Assembly (NCBI RefSeq): GCF_013407835.1
Contig: NZ_JACCBI010000001.1
Span: 124,001-188,000, forward strand
DNA from: Agromyces atrinae
Lineage (GTDB): Bacteria; Actinomycetota; Actinomycetes; Actinomycetales; Microbacteriaceae
Direction: 5' to 3'
DNA: 64,000 nucleotides
Positions 9,410 to 17,849 of this stretch are shown piece by piece. The notes under the pieces are model-generated. The model saw nothing but the letters and a program-made list of their open reading frames with translations. It was not told the origin of the DNA and searched no databases. Positions within the stretch are counted from its first letter, which is position 1, and each line of letters starts with the position of its first letter. Made by a program: the position numbers and the translations under genes.

Positions 9410-10142
9410 CCGCGCCGAGGCTCGTCCTGCCCGTGCGGCCGTCGATCGTCAGGATGGCCTCCGCGAGCGGGTTCTCCCCGGAGCCGAGGAACACCGCGAG
9501 GGCCGAAGCCACCTCGGCTGCGGCGGCGTACTGGATGCGAGTCGGCGTGTGGGCCGCTACTCGACCCATCAGTTGCGCGGCGATCGCGGGCCAGGCCTCG
9601 TCGACGTGTGTACGCCCGAGCTCGATGCACGCGAGGCAGGGCGCGGCACCCGGGACGACGAGCGGGCCGATGTGCGCGCCGGCGTCGTCGAAGACGACCG
9701 GGAGGTGCGGGATGTCGCGGCTCTGCAGCCGCGCCGCCGTGCGCGGATCGACGACGTAGTCGGCGGCGAGCACGACCGCGTCGGTGTCGTCGGCGAGGGC
9801 CCCGGCGACCTCGAAGCCGGCGGCCTCGATCGACTCGGCGATGCACGGGGATGCCGGGCTCTGAGGGTCGACGACGACGCGTCGGCGGGTCGTCGGGGCA
9901 TCGTCGAGGAGGGCGCGTTCGACGCTCGCGAGCAGGATGTCGACCTGACGCGCATCTCCGCCGAGCTCATGCGCCAGCACGTCGAGCGCGGAGCGGACCG
10001 TGCCGATGCGGAGGGCGTCGATGAGCACGGCGTCCACCGCGTCAGCGTGTTCGACGGTCGCCACGCGGCGCCGGACGCCGAGCTGGATGGTCTCGGGCGA
10101 ACGCCACACGACGGGAATCCGGGGATCGATGCGGAGGGCCAT
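9288..10142 (-). CDS. E1-like (ThiF/cyclodehydratase-fold) protein without adenylation motifs
   Basis: 284 residues from the ATG at 10142 (MALRIDPRIP). The second half looks like the zinc-binding end of ThiF/MoeB-type E1 proteins and of TOMM leader-binding proteins, with the pair PCLACIELGR and a terminal AECACRS that would make a four-Cys zinc site. The GxGxxG nucleotide-binding loop and catalytic residues of active E1 enzymes are absent. So it is probably a binding protein rather than an adenylating enzyme. No precursor peptide or dehydrogenase gene is nearby, so a peptide-maturation role is not supported. About 30 residues follow the last Cys pair and overlap the 3' end of uvrD2 on the opposite strand. 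Confidence 0.6.
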   Translation of the reverse strand: MALRIDPRIPVVWRSPETIQLGVRRRVATVEHADAVDAVLIDALRIGTVRSALDVLAHELGGDARQVDILLASVERALLDDAPTTRRRVVVDPQSPASPCIAESIEAAGFEVAGALADDTDAVVLAADYVVDPRTAARLQSRDIPHLPVVFDDAGAHIGPLVVPGAAPCLACIELGRTHVDEAWPAIAAQLMGRVAAHTPTRIQYAAAAEVASALAVFLGSGENPLAEAILTIDGRTGRTSLGAVSANAECACRSLSGSVTTLVLRADDRPARPSSPRVAAVPA

Positions 10143-10179
10143 CCCACGAGCATGCCGCGCGGCGACGCCCGGACGCCCG

Positions 10180-10188
10180 CTATCCACA
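10180..10188 (+). promoter_or_regulatory. Near-consensus DnaA box CTATCCACA
   Basis: One mismatch from TTATCCACA. It lies in the 67-base gap upstream of the minus-strand E1-like gene, about 38 bases before its start. Confidence 0.3.
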
Positions 10189-10209
10189 GCCCGAAGTCAG
10201 GGCATGGAG

Positions 10210-11586
10210 TCAGGGCGTGGAGTCGTCCTCGGGCTTCGGGGCCTCGCCGACGTCGCCGCGGAGGAGCGCCTCGAGCGCCTGGTCGAACTCGTCGTCCGCG
10301 GCATCCGTCTCGCTCGGTGTGCCGCTGACGCGCGCCACCAAGCGGCTCGGGTCGTCGAGATCCTCGGAGGTGGGGAGCAGGTCGGGGTGGGCCCAGAGCG
10401 CGTCGCGCTCGTCGATTCCGACGGCCTCGGTGACCGCCGCCCACAACGCCGATGCCTCGCGGAGACGGCGCGGGCGGAGTTCGAGGCCGACGAGGGTCGC
10501 GAACGCCGACTCGGCAGGACCGCCCGTCGCGCGGCGGCGACGGATCGTCTCGTTGATCTGCTCGGCCTTCGGGAGTCGCGAGGTCGCCGCGGAGGTCACG
10601 ACGTCGACCCAGCCCTCGACGAGGGCGAGGATCGTCTCGAGTCGGCCGAGGGCCGCCTTCTGCGCGTCGCTCTGGGTCGCGATGAGCGAGCCGTTCGCGA
10701 CGGCGTTCCGCAACGACTCGGTGTTCGACGGATCGAAGTCCTCGGCGAGCCGTTCGATGCGCTCGGTGTCGATCGAGATGCCGCGGGCGTACTCGGTGAT
10801 CGACGTGATGAGGTGCAGACGAAGCCACCGGGCGTGCCGGAAGAGCCTCGCGTGCGCGAGCTCGCGCACGGCGAGGTAGAGCTGGACCTGGTCGACGGGG
10901 ATGTCGAGGTCGGCGCCGAACTCTCGGATGTTCTGGGGGAGGAGGGCCGCCTGGCCGTCGTCGAGGAGCGGGATCCCGACGTCGCCGCCCGAGACGACCT
11001 CCGTCGCGAGCTGCCCGACGACCTGGCCGAGCTGCATGGAGAAGAGCGTTCCGCCGACTCCGCGGAGCATGCGGCTCGCGCCCTGCACCATCGACTGCAT
11101 CTCTTCGGGCGCCTGCTCGGTGAGGGCGCGCGTGAGCGAATCGGCGATGCTCGACGAGACGGGCTCGGCGAGCTGGATCCAGAGGGGCATCGTCTGCTCG
11201 AGCCACTCGGTGCGGGTGAGCAGGCGCGGTTCGGACCCGAGGGTGGAGACCGAGACGGCCTCGTCGAGCCAGAGCCCGGCGACGTGGAGGGCCTGGTCGT
11301 AGACGGCGCGCTCGTCATCGGTCACCGAGAGCTGACCGGCGGCCGTGCGTTCGCGCCCCTGCTTGAGGGCGACCTGCGGGTCGATGCCCTCGGTTCCCGC
11401 CCCGGCCATCGCGCTCTGCAACTGGCTGAAGAGCGCTTGCACGCTCGCCGGATCGTTCGGCAGGCCCGCCGCACCGGCGAGGGCCGTCGGGTCGACTCCG
11501 GCCTGGCCGGAGAGCAGGTTCTCGAGCATCGCGCGGAGTTCTTCTTCGGGGCTTCGTTCCTCGCCCGAATCGTCGTGATCGGCCAC
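10210..11586 (-). CDS. Zincin-like metallopeptidase type 2 (DUF2342 family)
   Basis: 458 residues. I place the start at the GTG at 11586 because GGAAGG sits eight bases upstream; the in-frame GTG at 11595 abuts that site. The central segment VRELAHARLFRHARWLR and the long helical layout are characteristic of the actinobacterial family named putative hydrolase / zincin-like metallopeptidase type 2, found in this same neighbourhood in mycobacteria. The usual HExxH is not present; in this family the conserved ELAH region takes its place, so protease activity is inferred from family naming only. The N-terminal 100 residues are acidic and Gln/Ala-rich, and there is no signal peptide. Confidence 0.72.
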   Translation of the reverse strand: MADHDDSGEERSPEEELRAMLENLLSGQAGVDPTALAGAAGLPNDPASVQALFSQLQSAMAGAGTEGIDPQVALKQGRERTAAGQLSVTDDERAVYDQALHVAGLWLDEAVSVSTLGSEPRLLTRTEWLEQTMPLWIQLAEPVSSSIADSLTRALTEQAPEEMQSMVQGASRMLRGVGGTLFSMQLGQVVGQLATEVVSGGDVGIPLLDDGQAALLPQNIREFGADLDIPVDQVQLYLAVRELAHARLFRHARWLRLHLITSITEYARGISIDTERIERLAEDFDPSNTESLRNAVANGSLIATQSDAQKAALGRLETILALVEGWVDVVTSAATSRLPKAEQINETIRRRRATGGPAESAFATLVGLELRPRRLREASALWAAVTEAVGIDERDALWAHPDLLPTSEDLDDPSRLVARVSGTPSETDAADDEFDQALEALLRGDVGEAPKPEDDSTP

Positions 11587-11613
11587 TTCAGCCACCTTCC
11601 AGTCGCGTTCCTC

Positions 11614-11620
11614 TACGCTA
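11614..11620. promoter_or_regulatory. Overlapping divergent -10 elements (TACGCT / TAGCGT)
   Basis: Bases 11614-11619 read TACGCT on the plus strand and 11615-11620 read TAGCGT on the minus strand. Both fit TAnnnT. The first would serve the PDZ protease gene with a leader of about 100 bases; the second would serve the metallopeptidase gene. Sharing one heptamer would make the two promoters mutually exclusive. Confidence 0.35.
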
Positions 11621-11723
11621 ACCCGAGAGACATCGGCCGCGCCGGGAAAACGCCCGAAGCCGGGCGCGAGACCTTCCGCTCATCGCGAACAGACCGTGCC
11701 GACGCCGAGGCGAGAGGACGCAC

Positions 11724-12851
11724 ATGGCCCTGTTCGAGGGATCGCTGGGAGAGCCCGCGATCGACGACGACCCCGAGACACGTCGCGAGCAGCGTCGACG
11801 CGGACTCGGCTGGATCCTCGTGCTCGTCGCGATCGCCATCATCGGCGTCTTCGCGTTCGCGCCGTCGCCCTACGTCATCGAGCAGCCCGGCCCGGTCTAC
11901 AACACCCTCGGCACGACCACGACGAGCGACGACGAGGAGGTGCCTCTCATCTCCATCCCGGACGAGGAGACCTTCGACACCGAGGGAACCCTCGACCTCC
12001 TCACCGTCTCGATCGTCGGCACCCCCGAGCGGCGCCCCACGTGGGCCGACGTCGCCCTCGCCTGGGTGGACTCGTCGAAGGCCGTCATCCCCATCGAGCA
12101 GGTCTTCCCGAGCAACGTCACGCGCGAGGAGCGCGACGCCCAGAACCAGGCGGCGATGCTCGACTCCCAGCTCGACGCCATCGCGGCGGCCCTCGTCGAG
12201 CTCGACTACGACGTCGAGCGCGACGTCGTCGTGCAGAGTGTCGCCGAGGGGTCTCCCGCGGAGGGGGTCTTCGAGCAGGGCGACATCGTGACGTCCGTCA
12301 ACGGCGAGCCCACCCTCGACGTGGGCCAGCTCCGCGCGGCCGTGCAACTGTCGGAGGGCGCCCCCGTCGACGTCACGATCCTGCGCGGAGGGACGACGAC
12401 GGATGTCTCGGTCGAGCCCGTCCAGAGCTCCGGCGGCGCCTGGATCCTCGGTGTCGGCGTCGCGATGGACTACGAGTTCCCCATCGACGTCGAGATCCAG
12501 CTGAACAACGTCGGCGGCCCGAGCGCGGGCATGATGTTCTCGCTCGGCATCATCGACAAGCTCACTCCGGGTGCCCTCACGGGCGGCGAGTCCATCGCGG
12601 GGACGGGCACGATCGATTCGTCGGGAGTCGTCGGCGGCATCGGCGGAATCCGTCAGAAGATGTACGGCGCACGAGACGCCGGCGCGGCGTGGATGCTCGC
12701 ACCGGCATCCAACTGCAACGAGGTCGTCGGACATATTCCCGTCGGTCTCCGCGTGATCCCCGTCGAGACCCTCGACGAAGCGCGCGGCGTGGTCGAGCAG
12801 ATCGGCGAGGGCGCGGATGCCGCGGAGTTCGCCGAGTGCACGACGGGCTGA
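11724..12851 (+). CDS. Membrane-anchored PDZ / Lon-type serine protease (YlbL family)
   Basis: 375 residues, the usual family length. A short cytoplasmic N-terminus is followed by one membrane helix (about residues 28-46). A PDZ domain follows (about 140-225, with EGSPAEGVFEQGDIVTSVNG) and then a C-terminal Lon/S16 protease domain. Ser267 in NVGGPSAGMMF and Lys312 in GGIRQKMYGA form the Ser-Lys dyad with the spacing seen in Lon. The active domain should face the outside. It is next to a UPF0182 gene, an arrangement kept across actinobacteria. The substrate is unknown. Confidence 0.85.
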   Translation: MALFEGSLGEPAIDDDPETRREQRRRGLGWILVLVAIAIIGVFAFAPSPYVIEQPGPVYNTLGTTTTSDDEEVPLISIPDEETFDTEGTLDLLTVSIVGTPERRPTWADVALAWVDSSKAVIPIEQVFPSNVTREERDAQNQAAMLDSQLDAIAAALVELDYDVERDVVVQSVAEGSPAEGVFEQGDIVTSVNGEPTLDVGQLRAAVQLSEGAPVDVTILRGGTTTDVSVEPVQSSGGAWILGVGVAMDYEFPIDVEIQLNNVGGPSAGMMFSLGIIDKLTPGALTGGESIAGTGTIDSSGVVGGIGGIRQKMYGARDAGAAWMLAPASNCNEVVGHIPVGLRVIPVETLDEARGVVEQIGEGADAAEFAECTTG

Positions 12852-12943
12852 CCCGTTCTGCCGCGGGCGAACTGACGGGAACCTCTCAGTGGGGCCCGCC
12901 TAGGATGGACAACTGACCCGTTCCCCCGAGGCAGAGGACGAGT

Positions 12944-15877
12944 GTGACCGCTCAAACCGAACAAAGTCCACGGCGCTCTCGCGCGCCGATCGCAATCACG
13001 ATCGGCATCGTTGCCGCTTTGGTGGTGGGCTTCTTCATCTTCGCGGGGCTCTACGCCGACATCCTCTGGTACGACCAGGTCGGGTTCGTGAGTGTGCTCA
13101 CGACCGAGTGGATCGCGCGAGGCGTGCTCTTCCTCATCGGCTTCGTCGCCATGGCCCTGCCCGTCTGGGCGGCCGTGCAGATCGCCTACCGCTCTCGGCC
13201 GGTCTACGCGAAGCTCAACTCGCAGCTCGACCGCTACCAGGAGGTCTTCGAGCCGCTCCGTCGCCTCGCGATGTACGGCGTCCCGATCCTCCTCGGCATC
13301 TTCGCCGGCGTCTCGGCGCAGGCGCGCTGGCAGATGCCGCTGCTCTGGCTGAACCGCACGCCCTACGGCGACACCGACCCGATCTTCGGCTTCGACATCT
13401 CGTTCTTCATGTTCGAGCTGCCGTTCTACCGGTCCGTCGTCGGCTTCGCGTCGGCCGTGTTCTTCATCGCCACCCTGCTCGTCATCGCGACGAACTACCT
13501 CTACGGCGCGATCCGGGTGAACGGCCGTGAGGTCGTCATCTCGAAGTCGGCGCGCATCCAGATCGCCATCATGGCGGGCATCTACCTGCTCCTGCAGGCG
13601 GTCAGCATCTGGCTCGACCAGTACGCGACGCTCACCGAGTCGAACGACCTCATCACGGGTGCGATCTACACCGACGCGAACGCCGTGATCCCGGGTCGTG
13701 CGATCCTCGCCGCGATCGCCGCCGTCGTCGCCGTCCTCTTCTTCGTGACCGCGATCATCGGCCGCTGGCGGCTCCCGCTCATCGGAACGGCGCTCCTCGT
13801 CATCTCGAGCCTCCTCATCGGCTCGCTCTACCCGTGGGTCGTGCAGCGCTTCCAGGTCGACCCGAGCGAGCGCACGCTCGAGGCGCCCTACATCCAGAAC
13901 GCGATCGACAGCACGCGAGAGGCCTACGGCATCGCCGACCTCGAAGAGATCCCCTACACGGCGTCGACCGACGCCGAGCCGGGCGCGCTCCGTGAAGACG
14001 CCGAGACGACTGCCAACATCCGTCTCATGGACCCGGCGCAGATCGGGCCGGCCTTCGAGCAGCTCGAGCAGTTCCGTCAGTACTACCAGTTCCCCGAGCA
14101 GCTGAACGTCGACCGCTACCAGGTCGACGGCAAGACCCAGGACACCGTGGTCGCCGTGCGCGACCTGAACCTCGCCGGACTCGGCGGCGGTGAGACCTGG
14201 TACAACTCGCACCTCGTCTACACGCACGGCTACGGCCTCGTCGCGGCGGCGGGCAACCAGCGATCGGTCGACGGCAACCCCGTGTTCATCCAGTCGGGCA
14301 TCCCCTCGACCGGTGTGCTCGGCGACTTCGAGCCGCGCATCTACTTCGGTGAGACCTCGCCGCAGTACTCGATCGTCGGCGCCCCCGAGGGCGGCAACCC
14401 GATCGAGCTCGACTACCCGGCCGGCGGCGACGACAACGAGCAGGTCTACAACACCTTCGACGGCGACGGCGGCCCGAAGCTCGACAACGTCTTCAAGAAG
14501 CTCATCTACGCGCTCAAGTTCCAGTCGGAGCAGATCTTCCTCTCCGACCAGGTGACGAACGACTCGCAGATCCTCTACGACCGTGACCCGCTCCAGCGTG
14601 TGCAGAAGGTCGCCCCGTACCTGACGCTCGACACCGACCCCTACCCCTCGGTGGTGGACGGCAAGATCGTCTGGATCATCGACGGCTACACGACGAGCGA
14701 CGCCTTCCCGTACTCGAAGAAGCTCAGCATGAGCGACGCGATCGCCGACTCGCAGAACCTGTCGCCGACGCTCGCCTTCGACGAGGTCAACTACATCCGC
14801 AACTCGGTCAAGGCCACCGTCGACGCGTACGACGGTTCGGTCACGCTCTACGCGTGGGACGAAGACGAGCCGATCCTCGCCAGCTGGCAGAAGATCTTCC
14901 CGTCGACGCTCAAGCCCATGAGCGAGATGTCGGGCGACCTCATGAGTCACGTCCGCTACCCGGCCGACCTGTTCAAGATGCAGCGCACGGTGCTCGGCAC
15001 GTACCACGTGACCGAGGCGGGCTCCTTCTACTCGCGTGACGACGCCTGGACGACGCCGAAGGACCCGACCCAGCCGTCGGCGAGCAACATCCTCCAGCCG
15101 CCGTACTACCTCACGATGCAGATGCCCGGCCAGGACGTGCCGAGCTACTCCCTGTACTCGACCTTCATCCCCGACGCGAGCGGTGCTCAGAGCCGTAACG
15201 TCCTGAAGGGCTACCTCGCCGTCGACGCGGATGCCGGTTCGGAAGACGGCACGAGGGCCGAGGGCTACGGCACTCTGCGCCTGCTGACCCTGCCCCAGGC
15301 ACCCACGGTGCCCGGCCCCGGTCAGGTGCAGAACGTGTTCAACTCCGACCCGAGTGTCTCGGCGCAGCTCAACATCCTGAAGCAGGGACAGTCGGAGGTC
15401 ATCAACGGAAACCTGCTGACGGTTCCCGTCGGTGGCGGTCTCCTCTACGTGCAGCCCGTCTACGTGAAGTCCTCGGGTGACACGAGCTACCCGCTGCTCC
15501 AGAAGGTGCTCGTCGCCTTCGGCGACCAGCTCGCCTTCGAGGACACCCTCGATGCGGCGCTCGACGCGCTCTTCGGTGGAGACTCGGGTGCGAGTGCGGG
15601 TGACGGAGAGCTCCCGGTCGGCCAAGAGGGAGATGGCTCTCCCGATGACGCTCCGGCCGAGCCGGGCGACACCGACGACGACAGCGGAGACACCCCGGTG
15701 GTTCCGCCGACCGACACCGCGACCGACAACGCCGAGCTGCGCTCGCTCTTGAACCAGGCCAACCAGGCCCTCAAGGACAAGCAGGCCGCACTGCAGGACG
15801 GCGACTTCGCCGCCTACGGTGTCGCCGACGCGAAGCTCGCCGAGCTCGTCGCTCAGATGCTCTCCATCACGGGATAG
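12944..15877 (+). CDS. UPF0182 family large membrane protein
   Basis: 977 residues, GTG start with a purine-rich ribosome site (GAGGCAGAGGACGA) upstream. Seven hydrophobic helices fill roughly residues 18-300, then comes a large region of about 600 residues predicted outside the membrane, rich in Tyr, Asp and Gly (NSHLVYTHGYG, YFGETSPQYSIVG). A low-complexity acidic segment of Asp/Ser/Pro lies near residues 880-930, with a final helix. This matches the conserved actinobacterial UPF0182 family in size and layout. Its molecular role is not known. It may share a function with the protease gene just upstream, since the pair is usually adjacent. Confidence 0.85.
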   Translation: MTAQTEQSPRRSRAPIAITIGIVAALVVGFFIFAGLYADILWYDQVGFVSVLTTEWIARGVLFLIGFVAMALPVWAAVQIAYRSRPVYAKLNSQLDRYQEVFEPLRRLAMYGVPILLGIFAGVSAQARWQMPLLWLNRTPYGDTDPIFGFDISFFMFELPFYRSVVGFASAVFFIATLLVIATNYLYGAIRVNGREVVISKSARIQIAIMAGIYLLLQAVSIWLDQYATLTESNDLITGAIYTDANAVIPGRAILAAIAAVVAVLFFVTAIIGRWRLPLIGTALLVISSLLIGSLYPWVVQRFQVDPSERTLEAPYIQNAIDSTREAYGIADLEEIPYTASTDAEPGALREDAETTANIRLMDPAQIGPAFEQLEQFRQYYQFPEQLNVDRYQVDGKTQDTVVAVRDLNLAGLGGGETWYNSHLVYTHGYGLVAAAGNQRSVDGNPVFIQSGIPSTGVLGDFEPRIYFGETSPQYSIVGAPEGGNPIELDYPAGGDDNEQVYNTFDGDGGPKLDNVFKKLIYALKFQSEQIFLSDQVTNDSQILYDRDPLQRVQKVAPYLTLDTDPYPSVVDGKIVWIIDGYTTSDAFPYSKKLSMSDAIADSQNLSPTLAFDEVNYIRNSVKATVDAYDGSVTLYAWDEDEPILASWQKIFPSTLKPMSEMSGDLMSHVRYPADLFKMQRTVLGTYHVTEAGSFYSRDDAWTTPKDPTQPSASNILQPPYYLTMQMPGQDVPSYSLYSTFIPDASGAQSRNVLKGYLAVDADAGSEDGTRAEGYGTLRLLTLPQAPTVPGPGQVQNVFNSDPSVSAQLNILKQGQSEVINGNLLTVPVGGGLLYVQPVYVKSSGDTSYPLLQKVLVAFGDQLAFEDTLDAALDALFGGDSGASAGDGELPVGQEGDGSPDDAPAEPGDTDDDSGDTPVVPPTDTATDNAELRSLLNQANQALKDKQAALQDGDFAAYGVADAKLAELVAQMLSITG

Positions 15878-15880
15878 CTC

Positions 15881-16744
15881 GTGGCATCCGTCGAACTGAG
15901 CGGCGGCGAGTGGCTCGACGCCAATCGCGCCAATTGGGACGAACGGGTACCCGTGCACCTCGCCGCAACGGACTTCTACGATCAGGAGCCGTTGCGGCGA
16001 GGGGGCAGCGTGCTCGACCCGCTCGTGACTCGCGAGCTCGCCGAGCGGTTCCCCGACGGTCTCGCGGGGCTCCGCATCCTGCACCTCCAGTGCCACTTCG
16101 GCGCCGACTCGCTCTCGCTCGTGCACGCGGGCGCGACCGTCGTCGGCCTCGACTTCTCGCGACCCGCGGTGACCGAGGCCCGGCGGCTCGCCACCGAGCT
16201 CGGCGTCGCCGATCGCGCACGCTTCATCGAGGGCAACATCTACGACGCGCGGCACCTGCTGCCCGAGCCGGAATCGTTCGACGTCGTCTTCACGACGTGG
16301 GGCACGATCGGCTGGCTTCCGGATGTCGCCGAGTGGGCGCGCATCGTCGCCTGGTACCTGAAGCCCGGGGGAGTGTTCTACTTCGCCGACGGGCATCCGA
16401 GCTCGTACGTCTTCGACGGCGACGCCGGCCCCGGCGGCCTGCCGGTCTTCGCGTACCCGTACGGAAACACCGAGCCCGACGTCGTCGACGACCCGTCCGA
16501 CTACGCCGACGCCGATGCGGCGCTCGCGAACTCGCGGACGTTCGAGTGGATGCACCCGGTCGGCGAGATCTTCGGGGCGATCACCGCCGCGGGCCTCCGC
16601 ATCGAGCGCCTCGACGAGCACTACGAGGTTCCGTGGCGCATCTTCCCCGCGACCGAGCCCCAGGCGAACGGAATGTGGGGATGGCCGGCCGAGAAGTGGC
16701 TTCCGCTCTCCCTCTCGCTCACCGCGACCGCACCCGAAAGCTAG
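15881..16744 (+). CDS. Class I SAM-dependent methyltransferase
   Basis: 287 residues from the GTG at 15881, only three bases after the UPF0182 stop, so probably in the same transcript. Motif I is LRILHLQCHFGADSLS, a variant of the Gly-rich SAM loop in which HFG replaces GxG. Next come VVGLDFSRPAV (acidic ribose ligand) and DVVFTTWGTIGWLPD (motif IV region). The sequence resembles the group of bacterial methyltransferases with the signature HLQCHFG, whose substrates are mostly unknown. No membrane segment is seen. Confidence 0.82.
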   Translation: MASVELSGGEWLDANRANWDERVPVHLAATDFYDQEPLRRGGSVLDPLVTRELAERFPDGLAGLRILHLQCHFGADSLSLVHAGATVVGLDFSRPAVTEARRLATELGVADRARFIEGNIYDARHLLPEPESFDVVFTTWGTIGWLPDVAEWARIVAWYLKPGGVFYFADGHPSSYVFDGDAGPGGLPVFAYPYGNTEPDVVDDPSDYADADAALANSRTFEWMHPVGEIFGAITAAGLRIERLDEHYEVPWRIFPATEPQANGMWGWPAEKWLPLSLSLTATAPES

Positions 16745-16759
16745 CCGCTTCCGCGCCGA

Positions 16760-16789
16760 TTGGACGGCCCTCGAAACCCGTGCTAGTGT
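16760..16789 (+). promoter_or_regulatory. Promoter of the initiator tRNA gene
   Basis: -35 TTGGAC at 16760-16765 and -10 TAGTGT at 16784-16789, separated by 18 bases. Transcription would start about six bases before the mature tRNA 5' end at 16802. Confidence 0.65.
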
Positions 16790-16801
16790 TATCTCTTGTG
16801 C

Positions 16802-16875
16802 CGCGGGGTGGAGCAGTTCGGTAGCTCGCTGGGCTCATAACCCAGAGGTCGCAGGTTCAAATCCTGTCCCCGCAA
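16802..16875 (+). tRNA. Initiator tRNA-fMet (CAT)
   Basis: 74 bases without CCA. Full cloverleaf: acceptor CGCGGGG with CCCCGCA, D stem GAGC/GCTC, anticodon loop CTCATAA, T loop TTCAAAT. Two hallmarks of the initiator are visible: the unpaired C1-A72 at the end of the acceptor stem, and three consecutive G-C pairs (GGG/CCC) next to the anticodon loop. The 3' CCA is not encoded (the genomic sequence after discriminator A73 is CAAAA), so CCA must be added enzymatically. Confidence 0.97.
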
Positions 16876-16902
16876 CAAAAGCTCGATCTGAGATCGAGTC
16901 GA

Positions 16903-16938
16903 GAAGGCCGGTAGCGAAGACATTCGCTACCGGCCTTC
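16903..16938 (+). terminator. Hairpin terminator after the tRNA gene
   Basis: A perfect 16-base-pair stem (16903-16918 with 16923-16938) closes a four-base GACA loop. It is not followed by a T run. A smaller palindrome around 16882-16898 precedes it. Confidence 0.75.
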
Positions 16939-17000
16939 GGCGTATAACCGGCCCGTTCGGTGCCGTCTGTCCGAGGCGCACACCCCGTTCTGGAGGCACC

Positions 17001-17035
17001 CGAACACCGTTCGGTGTTCGGCGGCGCGGTACTCT
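17001..17035 (+). promoter_or_regulatory. Palindrome next to a -10 element, upstream of the response-regulator operon
   Basis: CGAACACC/GGTGTTCG form an 8-base-pair inverted repeat with a GTTC spacer (17001-17020), covering the expected -35 position of a -10 hexamer TACTCT at 17030-17035. It could be an operator for the operon starting at 17101 or a second small terminator hairpin. The sequence alone does not decide. Confidence 0.4.
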
Positions 17036-17100
17036 TCGTAGACGGGCACGAGAGCGCACCCCTACGTGTGCAGCCCGGCAGGATCGGGGAGCGTTGCCAG

Positions 17101-17475
17101 ATGAGCGGTGACAGAGCGTTACAGGTCGTCGTGGTCGACGACAGCGACGACCAGCGAGAGCTGCTGCGGACGCAGTTCGCACGAGCGGGGTGCGACGTCA
17201 GCACTGCTGTCGACTCGTTCGAGGCCGAGCGGCTCGTCCGCGCCGAACGGTTCGATATCGCCGTCATCGACCTCCTCTTCCCCGGCGTCGACGGCTGGGC
17301 CATCGCCGAACGCATCCGTGAGCTGTCGCCGACGACCGACATCGTCATCGCCTCCGTCCTCGACCAGTCCGACTACCCGAAGGCCGACGGCGTCCTTCCC
17401 AAACCATTCACGGGAGCCGAAGTGAAGCGCCTCGTGTCGACCCTCGCCACCCGGCGAGAAGGGGAGGCCTCGTGA
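17101..17475 (+). CDS. Single-domain response regulator
   Basis: 124 residues, ATG with GGGGAG nine bases upstream; longer in-frame readings run back toward the tRNA terminator and have no ribosome site. It is a lone receiver domain: acidic pocket VVVDDSDDQ, phospho-acceptor Asp57 in AVIDLLFPGVDGW, a Ser in IVIASV at the switch position, and Lys101 in LPKPF. There is no output domain, so it acts through protein contacts or as a phosphate sink. It is first in a three-gene operon, each gene overlapping the next by four bases, with another receiver and a histidine kinase. Confidence 0.88.
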   Translation: MSGDRALQVVVVDDSDDQRELLRTQFARAGCDVSTAVDSFEAERLVRAERFDIAVIDLLFPGVDGWAIAERIRELSPTTDIVIASVLDQSDYPKADGVLPKPFTGAEVKRLVSTLATRREGEAS

Positions 17476-17849
17476 CCGCGGCGCGTGTCATCATCGCCGA
17501 CGACGATCCCGACATCCGCGGGCTCCTCGAGATCGCAGCCCGCAAGGCGGGACTCGAGATCGTCAGTTCCCACGGCGACGGAGCGAGCGCCCTCGCCTCG
17601 GCGCTCGCGAACGATCCCGACCTCATGCTCCTCGACGTCGCGATGCCCGAGATGAACGGTGTCGACGTCGCTCGTGAGCTCCGCTCCGCACGAGACGACG
17701 GCCGCCCTCGCGTGCTCATGGTCTCGGCGAGCGTCGATGCCACCTCCCAGGCTGCCGGCGTCGCCGCTGGCGCAGATGATTACGTTATGAAGCCGTTCAG
17801 CCTTCGCGTCCTCGTCGAACGCCTGAAATCGATCGTTGCGGACGAGTGA
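17472..17849 (+). CDS. Single-domain response regulator
   Basis: 125 residues starting at the GTG that overlaps the previous stop. Receiver domain only: IIADDDPDIRG acidic pocket, phospho-acceptor Asp55 in MLLDVAMPEMNG, Ser in MVSASVD and Lys107 in YVMKPFS. It is closer to the canonical receiver consensus (MPxMxG) than the preceding gene. With no effector domain, the output of the system must lie in a partner not encoded here. Confidence 0.9.
   Translation: MTAARVIIADDDPDIRGLLEIAARKAGLEIVSSHGDGASALASALANDPDLMLLDVAMPEMNGVDVARELRSARDDGRPRVLMVSASVDATSQAAGVAAGADDYVMKPFSLRVLVERLKSIVADE

Noticed and set aside
9288..10142. Thiazole/oxazole-modified peptide biosynthesis cluster.
   Set aside because: Only an E1-like protein without adenylation motifs; no precursor, dehydrogenase or YcaO gene in the window.
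12653..16621. Very long open frame on the minus strand opposite the UPF0182 and methyltransferase genes (about 1300 codons).
   Set aside because: It mirrors high-GC third positions of real plus-strand genes, has a Val/Arg/Asp/Glu-dominated composition, no domain and no ribosome site. A shadow frame.
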